Assembly: GCA_020831775.1 (NCBI GenBank)
Contig: JAFIFZ010000039.1
Span: 1-46,512 of the forward strand
Source of the DNA: Phycisphaerales bacterium
GTDB taxonomy: Bacteria; Planctomycetota; Phycisphaerae; Phycisphaerales; UBA1924
Direction: 5' to 3'
DNA length: 46,512 bases
Every line of letters starts with the position of its first letter. The stretch's first letter is position 1. A program made the position numbers and the translations under genes. The notes beneath the pieces were generated by a model. It made no database searches. It was not told where the DNA came from and saw nothing but the letters and a program-made list of their open reading frames with translations. Below are positions 7,326 to 15,655 of this stretch, in pieces.

Positions 7326-8492
7326 ATGAAGGTCATCTGCGACCGCGCCGCCCTCCTTGAGGGCATCAACATCGAGTCGGGTGTCGTCGCCAGCCGCACG
7401 CCCAGGCCGCAGCTCACCTGCATCAAGCTCATCGCCGAGAAGACCGGCGACACCGGGCGTCTGACGCTCGCGGCGACGGACGCGGAGATGTCCCTCCGCC
7501 TGATCTCCGAGCGCGTCGATGTGCAGGAGCCGGGCGAGGCGCTCCTCCCGGCGACGACCATCCGCCAGATCATCTCGGCCGAGGACGCCGAGGCCAACCT
7601 CTCCTTCGAGTCCGAGGGCGACGCCTGCACCATCCGCGGGGCAGACGCCTACTTCAAGGTGCTCGGCTACGACCCCAAGGACTTCCCGGCCGTCCCCGAG
7701 TTCGCCGAAGCCGCCAAGAACGCCAAGGCCGTCTTCAGCCACCCCGCCTCGTCGTTCCGGCGCCTGATCACCAAGACGCTCTTCGCGACGGCGCGCGAGA
7801 ACAGCCGCTACGCGATCAACGGCGTCCTGCTCAAGCGTGACGGCAAGCGTCTGGAGTTCGTCTCGACCGACGGCCGACGCCTCGCCGTCGCCCGGGCCAA
7901 CCTCGGCCCCGACGAGAAGGACGGGGGCGCCGTGACCTGCATCATCCCCAGCAAGGCGCTGAGCACACTGCTCAAGCTCGCCGACGACCCCGACGAGACG
8001 ATCCGCATCGCGATCACCGACAACCAGATCTACTTCGCGATCGGCGCCGAGAGCAACGACGACCCGGGCCGCGCGTGCTTGGCGAGCAACCTCGTCGAGG
8101 GCAGCTTCCCCCCCTACGAGGATGTCATCCCCCGCGACCAGGACATCATCGTGCGTTTCGACCGCGATGTGATGCTCTCGGCCGTGCGCAGGGCCGCCCT
8201 GCTGACCAACGAGGAGTCCCGCGGCGTCGAGATGAGCTTCAACGCCGCCGACAAGACCCTCGAACTCTCGTCCGCAGCCCCGGAACTGGGCGAGTCGAAG
8301 ATCACCGTCGATCTGCTTGAGTACAAGGGCGACGACATCTCGCTGGGGTTCAACCCCGCGTTCATCAGCGACGCGCTGAAGGTGATCGAAGAGCCCGAGG
8401 TCATCATCGAGCTGAGCACGCCGAAGAAGCCGGGCGTGATCAAGGCCGGCAGCGACTTCGTCTATGTCGTCATGCCCGTGAACATCCAGTAG
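7326..8492 (+). CDS. dnaN: DNA polymerase III beta sliding clamp
   Basis: A 388-residue protein that forms the ring tethering the replicative polymerase to DNA. The start chosen is ATG 7326 (MKVICDRAALLEGI), the conserved N-terminus; an in-frame upstream start at 7206 would add 40 residues unlike the family. Three clamp folds follow one another at about 1-125, 130-255 and 260-388. Recognisable pieces are TLAATDAEMSL near 50, SRYAINGVLL and FVSTDGRRLAVAR near 160-190, and the C-terminal VMPVNIQ, which matches the usual V-M-P-(M/V/I)-x-(L/I/Q) end that helps form the client-binding pocket. dnaA, dnaN's partner in many genomes, is not adjacent. The gene seems monocistronic and is followed by two REP-like hairpins. 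Confidence 0.95.
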   Translation: MKVICDRAALLEGINIESGVVASRTPRPQLTCIKLIAEKTGDTGRLTLAATDAEMSLRLISERVDVQEPGEALLPATTIRQIISAEDAEANLSFESEGDACTIRGADAYFKVLGYDPKDFPAVPEFAEAAKNAKAVFSHPASSFRRLITKTLFATARENSRYAINGVLLKRDGKRLEFVSTDGRRLAVARANLGPDEKDGGAVTCIIPSKALSTLLKLADDPDETIRIAITDNQIYFAIGAESNDDPGRACLASNLVEGSFPPYEDVIPRDQDIIVRFDRDVMLSAVRRAALLTNEESRGVEMSFNAADKTLELSSAAPELGESKITVDLLEYKGDDISLGFNPAFISDALKVIEEPEVIIELSTPKKPGVIKAGSDFVYVVMPVNIQ

Positions 8493-8524
8493 GCGGGTGG
8501 ATCGGCAACCCGCCCGCGCGTGCT

Positions 8525-8627
8525 GCCGACCTCCATCGGAGGTCGGCGCCTCGGATGATCGACACGCTTTGCAGTGACGAACTGGATCGTTTGTCGTGGA
8601 GCATCGACCTCGCCGAGCGAGGTCGGT
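8525..8627. repeat. two REP-like hairpins after dnaN
   Basis: GCCGACCTCC-ATC-GGAGGTCGGC at 8525-8547 and CGACCTCGC-CGA-GCGAGGTCG at 8606-8626 have the same stem-of-ten, loop-of-three design as the four hairpins at 1102-1242. They lie in the convergent gap between dnaN and the small membrane protein gene, where they could end or protect both transcripts. Confidence 0.65.
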
Positions 8628-8717
8628 GGCACATCGAGATCGATTTTTGTGCATGACAGGAAACACTGGCGGGCGAGCCGCCGGCGCCACAGGTCTGACA
8701 GGTCTCATTGGGGCAGC

Positions 8718-8990
8718 TCAGGCGGCGCGTTCGATTGGGCTCGGGATCGCGGCGGTCGGCGGCGTCTTCTTTGCCATGTCTTTGCGGGCCTGACGCTCCA
8801 AGCGGATCGATAGCAGCGTCGATCCTGGCAGCACGAGCATGATCGTCGGCAGCAGCATGCCCAGCGTGGGCAGGGACTCGATGCGACCGGGCGTGACGAG
8901 GCAGTACACCAGCGTCAGCGAGGCGACGACAGAGAGCACACCCGCGGCGAGCAACGCCGCGCGGCGCGTCAACACAAACCACCCATCCAT
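8718..8990 (-). CDS. small two-helix membrane protein of unknown function
   Basis: Encodes 90 residues from ATG 8988-8990 (MDGWFVLTRR). GGAGG at 8997-9001 gives a six-base spacing to this start, whereas the ATG two codons upstream would touch it directly. Two hydrophobic segments, about residues 10-33 (AALLAAGVLSVVASLTLVYCL) and 42-60 (TLGMLLPTIMLVLPGSTLL), predict a hairpin in the membrane with a basic cytoplasmic tail rich in Arg and Lys. I do not recognise a family. It is divergent from bamA and convergent with dnaN, so it is probably transcribed alone. Coding nature is supported by the ribosome-binding site and the clean membrane pattern. Confidence 0.6.
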   Translation of the reverse strand: MDGWFVLTRRAALLAAGVLSVVASLTLVYCLVTPGRIESLPTLGMLLPTIMLVLPGSTLLSIRLERQARKDMAKKTPPTAAIPSPIERAA

Positions 8991-9125
8991 GGGCATCCTC
9001 CAGCATTTCCCCTGAAGGCCGGCGGAAGTAGGCGTCCGGCCCGAACAAACCCGCGCCGAGCGCGATCTCGGCGAGCGGGGCGTCAGTGTAGCGAACCGAC
9101 AGGCCCCGGCCAGTCGGCCAACGGG

Positions 9126-9134
9126 TTATCCACA
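9126..9134 (+). promoter_or_regulatory. perfect DnaA-box 9-mer
   Basis: TTATCCACA, the exact consensus DnaA box, lies in the 228-bp divergent region upstream of bamA. A weaker reverse-oriented match, TGTGGATGG, follows at 9180-9188. With only one strong box this may be chance or a DnaA-responsive promoter rather than an origin. Confidence 0.35.
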
Positions 9135-9218
9135 GCGGGCCCTCAGAGCGACGAGACAAATCGAATGTGACCATGGGTTTGTGGATGGCGCGCCGGGGCG
9201 ATATCGTCCCCGCCTGCC

Positions 9219-11825
9219 GTGACCCCTCCAAGAGCCCACCCCCGATGGAACCGGCCCGCCGCCCGAGCGGCGTGGTTGCCCGTGGCGCTGGCGCTGCTGG
9301 CCGGCACGCCCGCCTCCCTGGGCCAGGCCGTCGGCGAGGAGGGCATCGTCCCCGAGGGCGAGCTCTCCATCTACGAGAACCGGCCCGTGCGCCGCATGGA
9401 GATCCTCGTCGAGCGCCGGCTCAACGGCGAATCGGTCACCGAGACCCTCGAAGGGCCGACGAGGCGTCTGGCGGAGAACCAGATCCGCGTCCTCGCCGGG
9501 GCGCCCTTCGTCGCCTCGACCGTTTCCTCGGACCTGACCCGGCTCAACCGCCTCGGCCGATTCGCCCGCGTCGACGCGGGTGTGCGCCTGAACACCGACG
9601 GCACGGTCGATGTCATCTACACCGTCGTCGAGCAGCCGGTGATCCGCGATGTGCAGATCCGGGGCAACACGCGCGTCCGATCGCGCGACCTCGCGCCCGC
9701 CGCCGCGCTGCTGGACGGCACGCCGATCGACCGCTTCCAGCTCGACCGTGCCGCCCGCGAGATGGAGGACATCTACCGCGAGAAGGGGTACGGGCGGGCG
9801 GTGATCCGCTGGGACTACGAGGTCGACGCCGACGGCAGAGCCTTGGTGCTCTACACCGTCACCGAGGGCGAGCGCATCCGCGTGACGCAGGTCCGCTTCC
9901 AGGGCAACACCGTCTTCAGCGACCGCGAGCTGCGCTCGGCGATCAGGACGCGCGAATCGGCGCTCTTGCGCCGGACGCCCCTGGACGACGAAGCGCTCGA
10001 ACAGGACATCATCGCGATCCGCCGGTACTACGAAGACCGGGGCTACCTCGACACCGAGGTCGACCGCGCGCCGCCGCGCCTGAGCCCCGACGGGCGCGAG
10101 GCGATCGTGACCTTCATCATCCGCGAGGGGCAGCTCAGCTCGCTCCGGCGCGTGCAGGCGATCTACCCCGAGCAGGTCGTGGGGACCTACCAGAACCGCG
10201 CCGACGCGGTCTCGGCCGCGGGCCCGGGCGAGGAGGTCTACTGGACGCCCGGGGGCGACTACGCCGTCTACCGGGCCGAGCCCTACAGCTCGGCGCAGAT
10301 CGCCGGGCTGATGGAGCTCAAGCCCGGGGATGTGTACAGCCGCGACAAGATCAACGCGTCGATCCGCAAGATCGAGGCGGCGTTCGGCTCGCTCGGGTTC
10401 GTCGATGTCCGCGAAGGGGGGCCGAGGTTCCGCAAGATCGAGATCCGCGACCCCGAGGACCCCACACGCATCGACCTCTTGCTGGAGTTCTACCCCGGCA
10501 GACCGATGCGGACGGGCGAGGTCATCATCTCGGGCAACACCGTCACTCGCCACGAAGTGATCCGGCGCAGGATCGACCTCCGCCCAGACCGCCCGCTCGA
10601 TCAGACCAAGGTCACCAGCTCGACCAACGCGCTGACGCGCTCGGGCCTGTTCGCCGACGGGCGCCAGATGGGCGGGCGGCCCACCGACGCGCCGCGCATC
10701 ACCATCCAGCCCGAGGACCCTCTTGAGCCGGGCTACCGCGACATTCTCGTCCAGGTCGTCGAGACCAACACCGGCTCGATCAATGTCGGCGGCTTCATCA
10801 GCTCAGACTCGGGCCTCACCGGCACCATCAGCCTCGTGCAACGCAACTTCGACATCACAGACCCGCCCGACTCCGTCAGCGATCTGCTCTCGGGCAGGTC
10901 GTTCCGCGGCGGCGGACAGACGCTCAACCTCATCGCCAGCCCGGGCACCGAGGTCCAGACCTACCGCATCTCGCTCTCAGAGCCTTCACTCTTCGACTCA
11001 GACTACTCCGGCAGCGTCGGTTTCCAGCTCCGCGACCGGTTCTTCCGCGAGTACGACGAGCGTCGCATGAGTATCAATCTCCGCGCCGGGCGGCGCTTCG
11101 GCACCCTCTGGACGGGCTCGGCCGACCTCCGCCTGGAAGACATCGACATCAGCGATGTCCGCCCCAGCTCCCCCACCGACATCTTCGATGTCGAGGGCAA
11201 GAGCCAGCTCACCGGCCTCTCCTTCGGCCTCACCCGCAACACCATCGACAACCCCTTCGACCCCGGGCGCGGCACCCGCCTGGCCTTCGCGGCAGAGCAG
11301 GTCGGCCTCCTCGGGGGCGATTACGATTTCACCAAACTCCGCGCCGAGCACAACCTCTACCTCACCCTCGACGAGGACTTCCTGGGTAACAAGACCACCC
11401 TCCGCTTCCAGACCGAGGCCGCCTACATCCCACAGGGCCAGAGCGAAGCCCCGGTCTTCGAACGCCTCTACCGAGGCGGCCGGTCGTTCAGGGGCTTCAA
11501 CTTCAGGGCCGTCGCCCCTCGGGGCGTCCGCGCCGACACCGGCGAGCAAAGCCGCGACACCGTCGGCGGCTCCTGGGAATTTTTCTTCGGCACCCAGCTC
11601 AAGCAGCCCATCTACGACGACATCCTCGCGATGGTCTTCTTCGTCGACACGGGGACCGTGCAGGAATCGTTCGGGTTCGACGAGTACCGCGTGACCGCGG
11701 GGACAGGCATCCGCCTGAAGACCCCTCTCTCGCCCGCCCCGATCGCGTTCGACTTCGGGTTTCCCATCGTCAGCCAGGGCGATCGCGAGCGGGTCTTCAC
11801 CTTCACGATCGATGTGCCTTTCTGA
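9219..11825 (+). CDS. bamA: outer membrane assembly protein BamA (Omp85)
   Basis: An 868-residue outer-membrane protein that folds and inserts beta-barrel proteins. The proposed start is GTG 9219; an Ala/Leu-rich signal peptide covers about residues 14-35. Five POTRA domains follow in the periplasm at roughly 45-120, 121-200, 201-285, 290-420 and 430-520, with telltale DVQIRGNTRVRSRDL, VRFQGNTVFSDREL and GEVIISGNTVTRHEV strands. POTRA4 seems to carry an insert near 305-345. The 16-strand barrel occupies the remainder, including the lid-loop motif SFRGFNF..APRG near 755-765, and the protein ends in the typical terminal Phe (TIDVPF). It heads an envelope-biogenesis run, with skp 117 bp downstream. 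The order bamA-skp-lpxD matches proteobacteria and supports a true lipid A-containing outer membrane. Confidence 0.92.
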   Translation: MTPPRAHPRWNRPAARAAWLPVALALLAGTPASLGQAVGEEGIVPEGELSIYENRPVRRMEILVERRLNGESVTETLEGPTRRLAENQIRVLAGAPFVASTVSSDLTRLNRLGRFARVDAGVRLNTDGTVDVIYTVVEQPVIRDVQIRGNTRVRSRDLAPAAALLDGTPIDRFQLDRAAREMEDIYREKGYGRAVIRWDYEVDADGRALVLYTVTEGERIRVTQVRFQGNTVFSDRELRSAIRTRESALLRRTPLDDEALEQDIIAIRRYYEDRGYLDTEVDRAPPRLSPDGREAIVTFIIREGQLSSLRRVQAIYPEQVVGTYQNRADAVSAAGPGEEVYWTPGGDYAVYRAEPYSSAQIAGLMELKPGDVYSRDKINASIRKIEAAFGSLGFVDVREGGPRFRKIEIRDPEDPTRIDLLLEFYPGRPMRTGEVIISGNTVTRHEVIRRRIDLRPDRPLDQTKVTSSTNALTRSGLFADGRQMGGRPTDAPRITIQPEDPLEPGYRDILVQVVETNTGSINVGGFISSDSGLTGTISLVQRNFDITDPPDSVSDLLSGRSFRGGGQTLNLIASPGTEVQTYRISLSEPSLFDSDYSGSVGFQLRDRFFREYDERRMSINLRAGRRFGTLWTGSADLRLEDIDISDVRPSSPTDIFDVEGKSQLTGLSFGLTRNTIDNPFDPGRGTRLAFAAEQVGLLGGDYDFTKLRAEHNLYLTLDEDFLGNKTTLRFQTEAAYIPQGQSEAPVFERLYRGGRSFRGFNFRAVAPRGVRADTGEQSRDTVGGSWEFFFGTQLKQPIYDDILAMVFFVDTGTVQESFGFDEYRVTAGTGIRLKTPLSPAPIAFDFGFPIVSQGDRERVFTFTIDVPF

Positions 11826-11942
11826 AGGTCCGGGCCCCACGCCGACCGCCTGTCGCATATACACGCAGGGGGCTGAGGGAGCGCAGTTTCAGACGGCCCG
11901 CCGTCGCGGCGGTATCATCCTCTCCAACAGACGGAGGTTTGC

Positions 11943-12575
11943 ATGAAATCCGGACCCGCCGGTTTCAGGGGTATTCTCGTCGCGGGCGCTCTCGGCGCCC
12001 TGATCGCCTCCGGCTTTGCCTTCAAGGCCGGCGCGAACAACACGAACATGCGCGCCGCCCCGACCTCGGTCGCCGTCGTCGACCTGGTGAAGCTGTTCCA
12101 GGGCCTTGACGAGATGCGCGAGCGGAACGAGGAAGTCGGCAAAGAGGCGCAGCGCCTCCGTGAGGACCTCCAGAACCGCCAGCGTCAGATCCAAAGCCGC
12201 ATGGAAGACCTCGAATCGATGAATCTCAGCGGCCCCGAGCGTGACGACCGCATTCTGGATCTCCGGATGCGCGAAGGCGAGCTCGGCGCCCGCGAGCAGG
12301 GCTACACCGCCCTGATCGAACGCCAGGAGATGCGGATCATCCTCGACATGTACCCCAAGATCCGCGAGACGGTCCGCGAGATCTCCGGCGAGCAGGGGTA
12401 CGACCTCGTGCTGCTGGACGACCGCTCACGCCAGGTGCCCCGCATCGACCGGGGCGCCCAGGCCATCAGCGACGCACTGCTCAAGGAGAAGCGGGTCCTG
12501 TACGCCAACGACGCGATCGACATCACCCAGGCGGTCGCCACTCGCATGAACAACAACCACGCGGCGGGGCGCTGA
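11943..12575 (+). CDS. skp: periplasmic chaperone Skp/OmpH
   Basis: A 210-residue protein starting at ATG 11943, with ACGGAGG just upstream. A signal peptide occupies about residues 1-30. The mature part starts with the short strand SVAVVDLVKLFQG typical of OmpH and continues into two long charged helices (about 55-120 and 120-160), which in Skp form the tentacles of a trimeric chaperone holding unfolded outer-membrane proteins. The C-terminal YDLVLLDDRS strand completes the small body domain. Skp hands clients to BamA, encoded immediately upstream. The stop is three bases before the lpxD start, so the two are surely co-transcribed. TATCAT at 11913 could be a -10 box for an internal promoter. 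Confidence 0.88.
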   Translation: MKSGPAGFRGILVAGALGALIASGFAFKAGANNTNMRAAPTSVAVVDLVKLFQGLDEMRERNEEVGKEAQRLREDLQNRQRQIQSRMEDLESMNLSGPERDDRILDLRMREGELGAREQGYTALIERQEMRIILDMYPKIRETVREISGEQGYDLVLLDDRSRQVPRIDRGAQAISDALLKEKRVLYANDAIDITQAVATRMNNNHAAGR

Positions 12576-12577
12576 TC

Positions 12578-13699
12578 TTGACCGGACGGACCCAACAAGC
12601 AGCAGAAGCGCCGGCGATCGGCCGCTTCTCGGCCACCACCGGCGCGCTGGCGGCGATGCTCGGCGCGAAGCTCGACGGGCCATCGGACATCGAGCTCACG
12701 GGCTTTGCGACGCTCGACGCCGCAGGGCCGGGCCAGCTCTCGTTCATCCGTTCTGAGCGGTACGCCAAGGCGTGGGGCCAGTCCGACGCCTCAGCGGCGC
12801 TGGTCAGCACGGGCATCGAGGTGCCCGACCACGACGCCACCTCCAGGGCTCTGCTCGTCGTCGACGACGCCGATCTGGCGATGATCCGCCTCTTGGAGGT
12901 CGCCGCCCCCGGCGAGCCCCCAGTCGAGCCGGGCGTGCACCCCACCGCTTCGGTCGACCCCTCAGCCCGCGTCTCGGGCGGCGCCTCGATCGGCCCGGGC
13001 TGCGTGATCGAAGCAGGCGCGGTTGTCGGCGATGGCGTGGTGCTCGTGGCCAATGTCTACATCGGGCGAGGCTCCTCCATCGGCGCCGGCACACGCGTGA
13101 TGCCCGGCGTCTACATCGGCGCCGCCTGCCGCATCGGCAAGCGCTGCCTGCTGCACGCCAACTGCTCGATCGGGGCCGACGGGTTCGGGTTCCGCCCCGC
13201 CGCCGACGGCCAAGGCCTGGTCAAGGTCCCCCACCTTGCGGGCGTGACGATCGAGGACGAGGTCGAGGTCGGCGCCAACTCGTGCATCGACCGGGGCAAG
13301 CTCGACGACACCTTCATCGGCGCCGGCACCAAGATCGACAACCTCGTCCAGATCGGGCACAACGCCCGCATCGGTCGCTGCTGCATCATCTGCGGGCAGG
13401 TCGGCATCGCCGGCTCGGTCGCGATGGGCGACGGCGTCGTGCTCGCGGCTCGGGCCGCCGTCAGCGACAACATCTCGATCGGCGCGGGCGCGACCCTGGC
13501 CGCCTCTTCGGGCACCATGAAGGACATCCCCGCGGGCGAGACTTGGGCGGGCGTTCCCGCCGGCCCGGCCCGCCAGATGACCGAGAACTACGCCGCCCTG
13601 CGCAACCTCGCCTCGTTCATGCGGGACTTCCGCAAACTCCGCAAGCAACTCCAGCGCCCCGACGACGCCGGGCAGGACACCGCTGGGAACGGCGCGTGA
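12578..13699 (+). CDS. lpxD: UDP-3-O-acylglucosamine N-acyltransferase LpxD
   Basis: A 373-residue enzyme adding the N-linked hydroxyacyl chain in the third step of lipid A synthesis, at the cytoplasmic face of the inner membrane. The only suitable start is TTG 12578, two bases after the skp stop. The N-terminal uridine-binding domain spans about 15-110 (FATLDAAGPGQLSFI). The left-handed beta-helix of hexapeptide repeats covers about 118-325. The catalytic His is His261 in IDNLVQIGHNARIG, and the GADGFGF motif at 199-205 is present. A C-terminal helix closes the trimer. The stop overlaps the lpxC start (GTGA), so the two are translationally coupled. The rare start codon suggests its expression is tuned by coupling to skp. 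Confidence 0.93.
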   Translation: MTGRTQQAAEAPAIGRFSATTGALAAMLGAKLDGPSDIELTGFATLDAAGPGQLSFIRSERYAKAWGQSDASAALVSTGIEVPDHDATSRALLVVDDADLAMIRLLEVAAPGEPPVEPGVHPTASVDPSARVSGGASIGPGCVIEAGAVVGDGVVLVANVYIGRGSSIGAGTRVMPGVYIGAACRIGKRCLLHANCSIGADGFGFRPAADGQGLVKVPHLAGVTIEDEVEVGANSCIDRGKLDDTFIGAGTKIDNLVQIGHNARIGRCCIICGQVGIAGSVAMGDGVVLAARAAVSDNISIGAGATLAASSGTMKDIPAGETWAGVPAGPARQMTENYAALRNLASFMRDFRKLRKQLQRPDDAGQDTAGNGA

Positions 13700-14610
13700 C
13701 CCAACGCCCGCCCAGCGTCCGACGCCGCACTCTCTCGGGCCCTGCCGAGCTCTCCGGCGTGACGCTGTTCTCAGGCGTGAAGTCCTCTTGCACCGTCCTC
13801 CCCCGCCACGAGACGGCGCCCGGGCTGTTCGTCAGGCTCGGTGAGTCCGTCTTCCCCGCGACGATCGCCTGCCTGAGCGACGCGCCGATCCACCCCGCCT
13901 TCGCCTCGATCCCCCCCCGCTGCACCGCTCTCGCCTCGGGCGAGGACGCCGACGCGATCGTCTGGACCGTCGAGCATGTGCTCAGCGCCCTGGCGGGCCT
14001 GGGAATCACCGACGCCATTGTCGAGATCAACGGGCCCGAGCCCCCGATCTTCGACGGCTCGGCCGGCCCAATCGTCAATGCCCTGACCGCCGCCGGCCTG
14101 CTGGACCTGCAAAGCAGCGTCGAACCCCTGACGATCCGCGAAAAAGTCACCGTAGAGGACGACCGGGGCGGACGCATCACCGCCGAGCCGAGGCCTATCG
14201 ACCAGTCCGGGTGTCTCTACCGCTACGAGCTCGATTACGGGCCCGGGGCCCCGATTCAGCCGCAGAAAGCCGACTGGGACTCGGGCAGCCCCGACGCGCA
14301 CGCCCGCTACGCCGAGGAGATCGCCCCCGCGCGGACCTTCTCGCTGGAGGCGGAAGCGAAGCAGATGGCCGCGGCCGGGCTCTTCAAACACCTCAGCCCC
14401 AAAGAGATGCTCGTGATCGGCGAGGGCGGCCCCGTCGACAACACCCTCCGCTTCGAGAACGAGCCCGCCCGCCACAAACTGCTGGACCTGATCGGCGATC
14501 TCGCGCTGATCGGGCGTCCGATCCACGCCGAGGTGACCGCGACGAAGGCCGGGCACGCGCTGAACCATTCGATGGTCCGTGCGCTGCTCCGTGCCGCCGC
14601 CGAGACCTGA
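13696..14610 (+). CDS. lpxC: UDP-3-O-acyl-N-acetylglucosamine deacetylase LpxC
   Basis: A 304-residue zinc amidase catalysing the committed step of lipid A synthesis. Translation starts at GTG 13696, overlapping the lpxD stop codon by three bases. Zinc ligands are all present: His94 in TVEHVLSAL, then His260 and Asp264 in RHKLLDLIGDLALIG. The general base Glu93 and His287 in KAGHALNHS are also intact, as is the FDGSA turn near 119-123. Length equals the classic single-domain enzyme, and there is no FabZ fusion as found in some other phyla. fabZ and lpxA, which often follow, are missing here; the next gene is the mla ATPase. All catalytic residues present implies an active enzyme. Confidence 0.94.
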   Translation: MTQRPPSVRRRTLSGPAELSGVTLFSGVKSSCTVLPRHETAPGLFVRLGESVFPATIACLSDAPIHPAFASIPPRCTALASGEDADAIVWTVEHVLSALAGLGITDAIVEINGPEPPIFDGSAGPIVNALTAAGLLDLQSSVEPLTIREKVTVEDDRGGRITAEPRPIDQSGCLYRYELDYGPGAPIQPQKADWDSGSPDAHARYAEEIAPARTFSLEAEAKQMAAAGLFKHLSPKEMLVIGEGGPVDNTLRFENEPARHKLLDLIGDLALIGRPIHAEVTATKAGHALNHSMVRALLRAAAET

Positions 14611-14707
14611 CCTCCCGCAGAACCCCGTCCCCCCTGAACAAGGACGCGCGAGCGCGGCCTTGCCCGTGTCCAGCGGGCCCGGCCGTCGGCCGATCTATAT
14701 TTCTCCG

Positions 14708-15634
14708 ATGCCAGGCAGCACCGCCAACATCCCCGGCCTTCGCGACCACTCCGAGCCGGAGCTCGCAATCCGTATGCAGGGGGTCGTCAAGCGTTTCGGC
14801 AGCCAGACGGTGCTCGACGGGATCAACCTCGACATCCGGACCGGCGAGACCATGGTCATCATGGGCGGCTCGGGCTCTGGCAAGAGCACGATGCTCCGCC
14901 TCATGATCGGCTCGCTGACGCCCGAGGAGGGCTCGATCGAGGTCTTGGAGCGGGACATCTGCTCGCTCAACGAGAAGCGGATGAACGAGGTCCGCAAGCG
15001 CTTCGGCATCCTCTTCCAGTCCGGCGCGCTCTTCAACTCGATGACCATCGCCGAGAATGTCGCGCTGCCCATCATCGAGCACACCGACCTCGACCAGGAC
15101 ATCATCGACATCCACGGCAAGATCAAGCTCGAGCTCGGTGGCCTGCTCCACGCCGCCGACAATTACCCCGCAGAGATCTCCGGGGGCATGAAGAAGCGCG
15201 CGGGCCTCGCCCGCGCCCTCGCCCTCGACCCGCAGATCCTCTTCTACGACGAGCCCTCGGCCGGGCTCGACCCGGTGACCAGCTCGCAGATCGACCAGCT
15301 CATCATCAGCCTGAGCCGCAAGCTCGGCGTCACGAGCGTTGTCGTCACCCACGAGATGGATTCGGCGTTCACGATCGCCGACCGGATGGCGATGCTCGAC
15401 CGTGGGCGGATGCTCCGAGTCGAGTCGCTGGAGTGGTACCGCGAGCTCCGCGACTGCACGCCCGAGCGGGCCGCGTCGCGCCCCGAGGACGAACGCCTGA
15501 TCCGCCAGTTCCTCCGGGGCGAGGCGGAGGGGCCGCTGACCGAACGCCTGGAGACCCGCGCCTATGAGGAAGCCCTCTTCGGCGTCGGAACCACAGTCAC
15601 CCAGACCCCGAGCCTGGAGCCGACGCGCGCCTAG
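14708..15634 (+). CDS. mlaF: Mla-type phospholipid transporter ATPase
   Basis: A 308-residue ABC ATPase that powers lipid movement between inner and outer membranes. ATG 14708 is the preferred start. No Shine-Dalgarno is seen, but TATATT lies only six bases before it, which could make the message nearly leaderless; an internal ATG at 14774 also begins at the domain. Walker A GGSGSGKS is at 53-60, the Q-loop Gln at 104 in LFQSGALF, the signature ISGGM at 157-161, Walker B ILFYDEP at 177-183 and the switch His at 215. The LFQSGALFxSMT pattern is characteristic of MlaF. A 50-60-residue C-terminal tail is less conserved. The permease MlaE is not in the window; the MCE protein follows after 21 bp. 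Confidence 0.9.
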   Translation: MPGSTANIPGLRDHSEPELAIRMQGVVKRFGSQTVLDGINLDIRTGETMVIMGGSGSGKSTMLRLMIGSLTPEEGSIEVLERDICSLNEKRMNEVRKRFGILFQSGALFNSMTIAENVALPIIEHTDLDQDIIDIHGKIKLELGGLLHAADNYPAEISGGMKKRAGLARALALDPQILFYDEPSAGLDPVTSSQIDQLIISLSRKLGVTSVVVTHEMDSAFTIADRMAMLDRGRMLRVESLEWYRELRDCTPERAASRPEDERLIRQFLRGEAEGPLTERLETRAYEEALFGVGTTVTQTPSLEPTRA

Positions 15635-15655
15635 CGCACGACGGGAGGAGTCGCC

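Noticed and set aside
6926-7633. N-terminal 236-residue extension of transketolase
   Set aside because: It would overlap the dnaN start on the other strand, lacks family similarity and codon bias, and a good start with a ribosome-binding site exists at 6925.
9126-10553. 475-codon minus-strand frame opposite bamA
   Set aside because: Antisense shadow of a clear Omp85 gene; composition is that of a GC-rich complementary frame.
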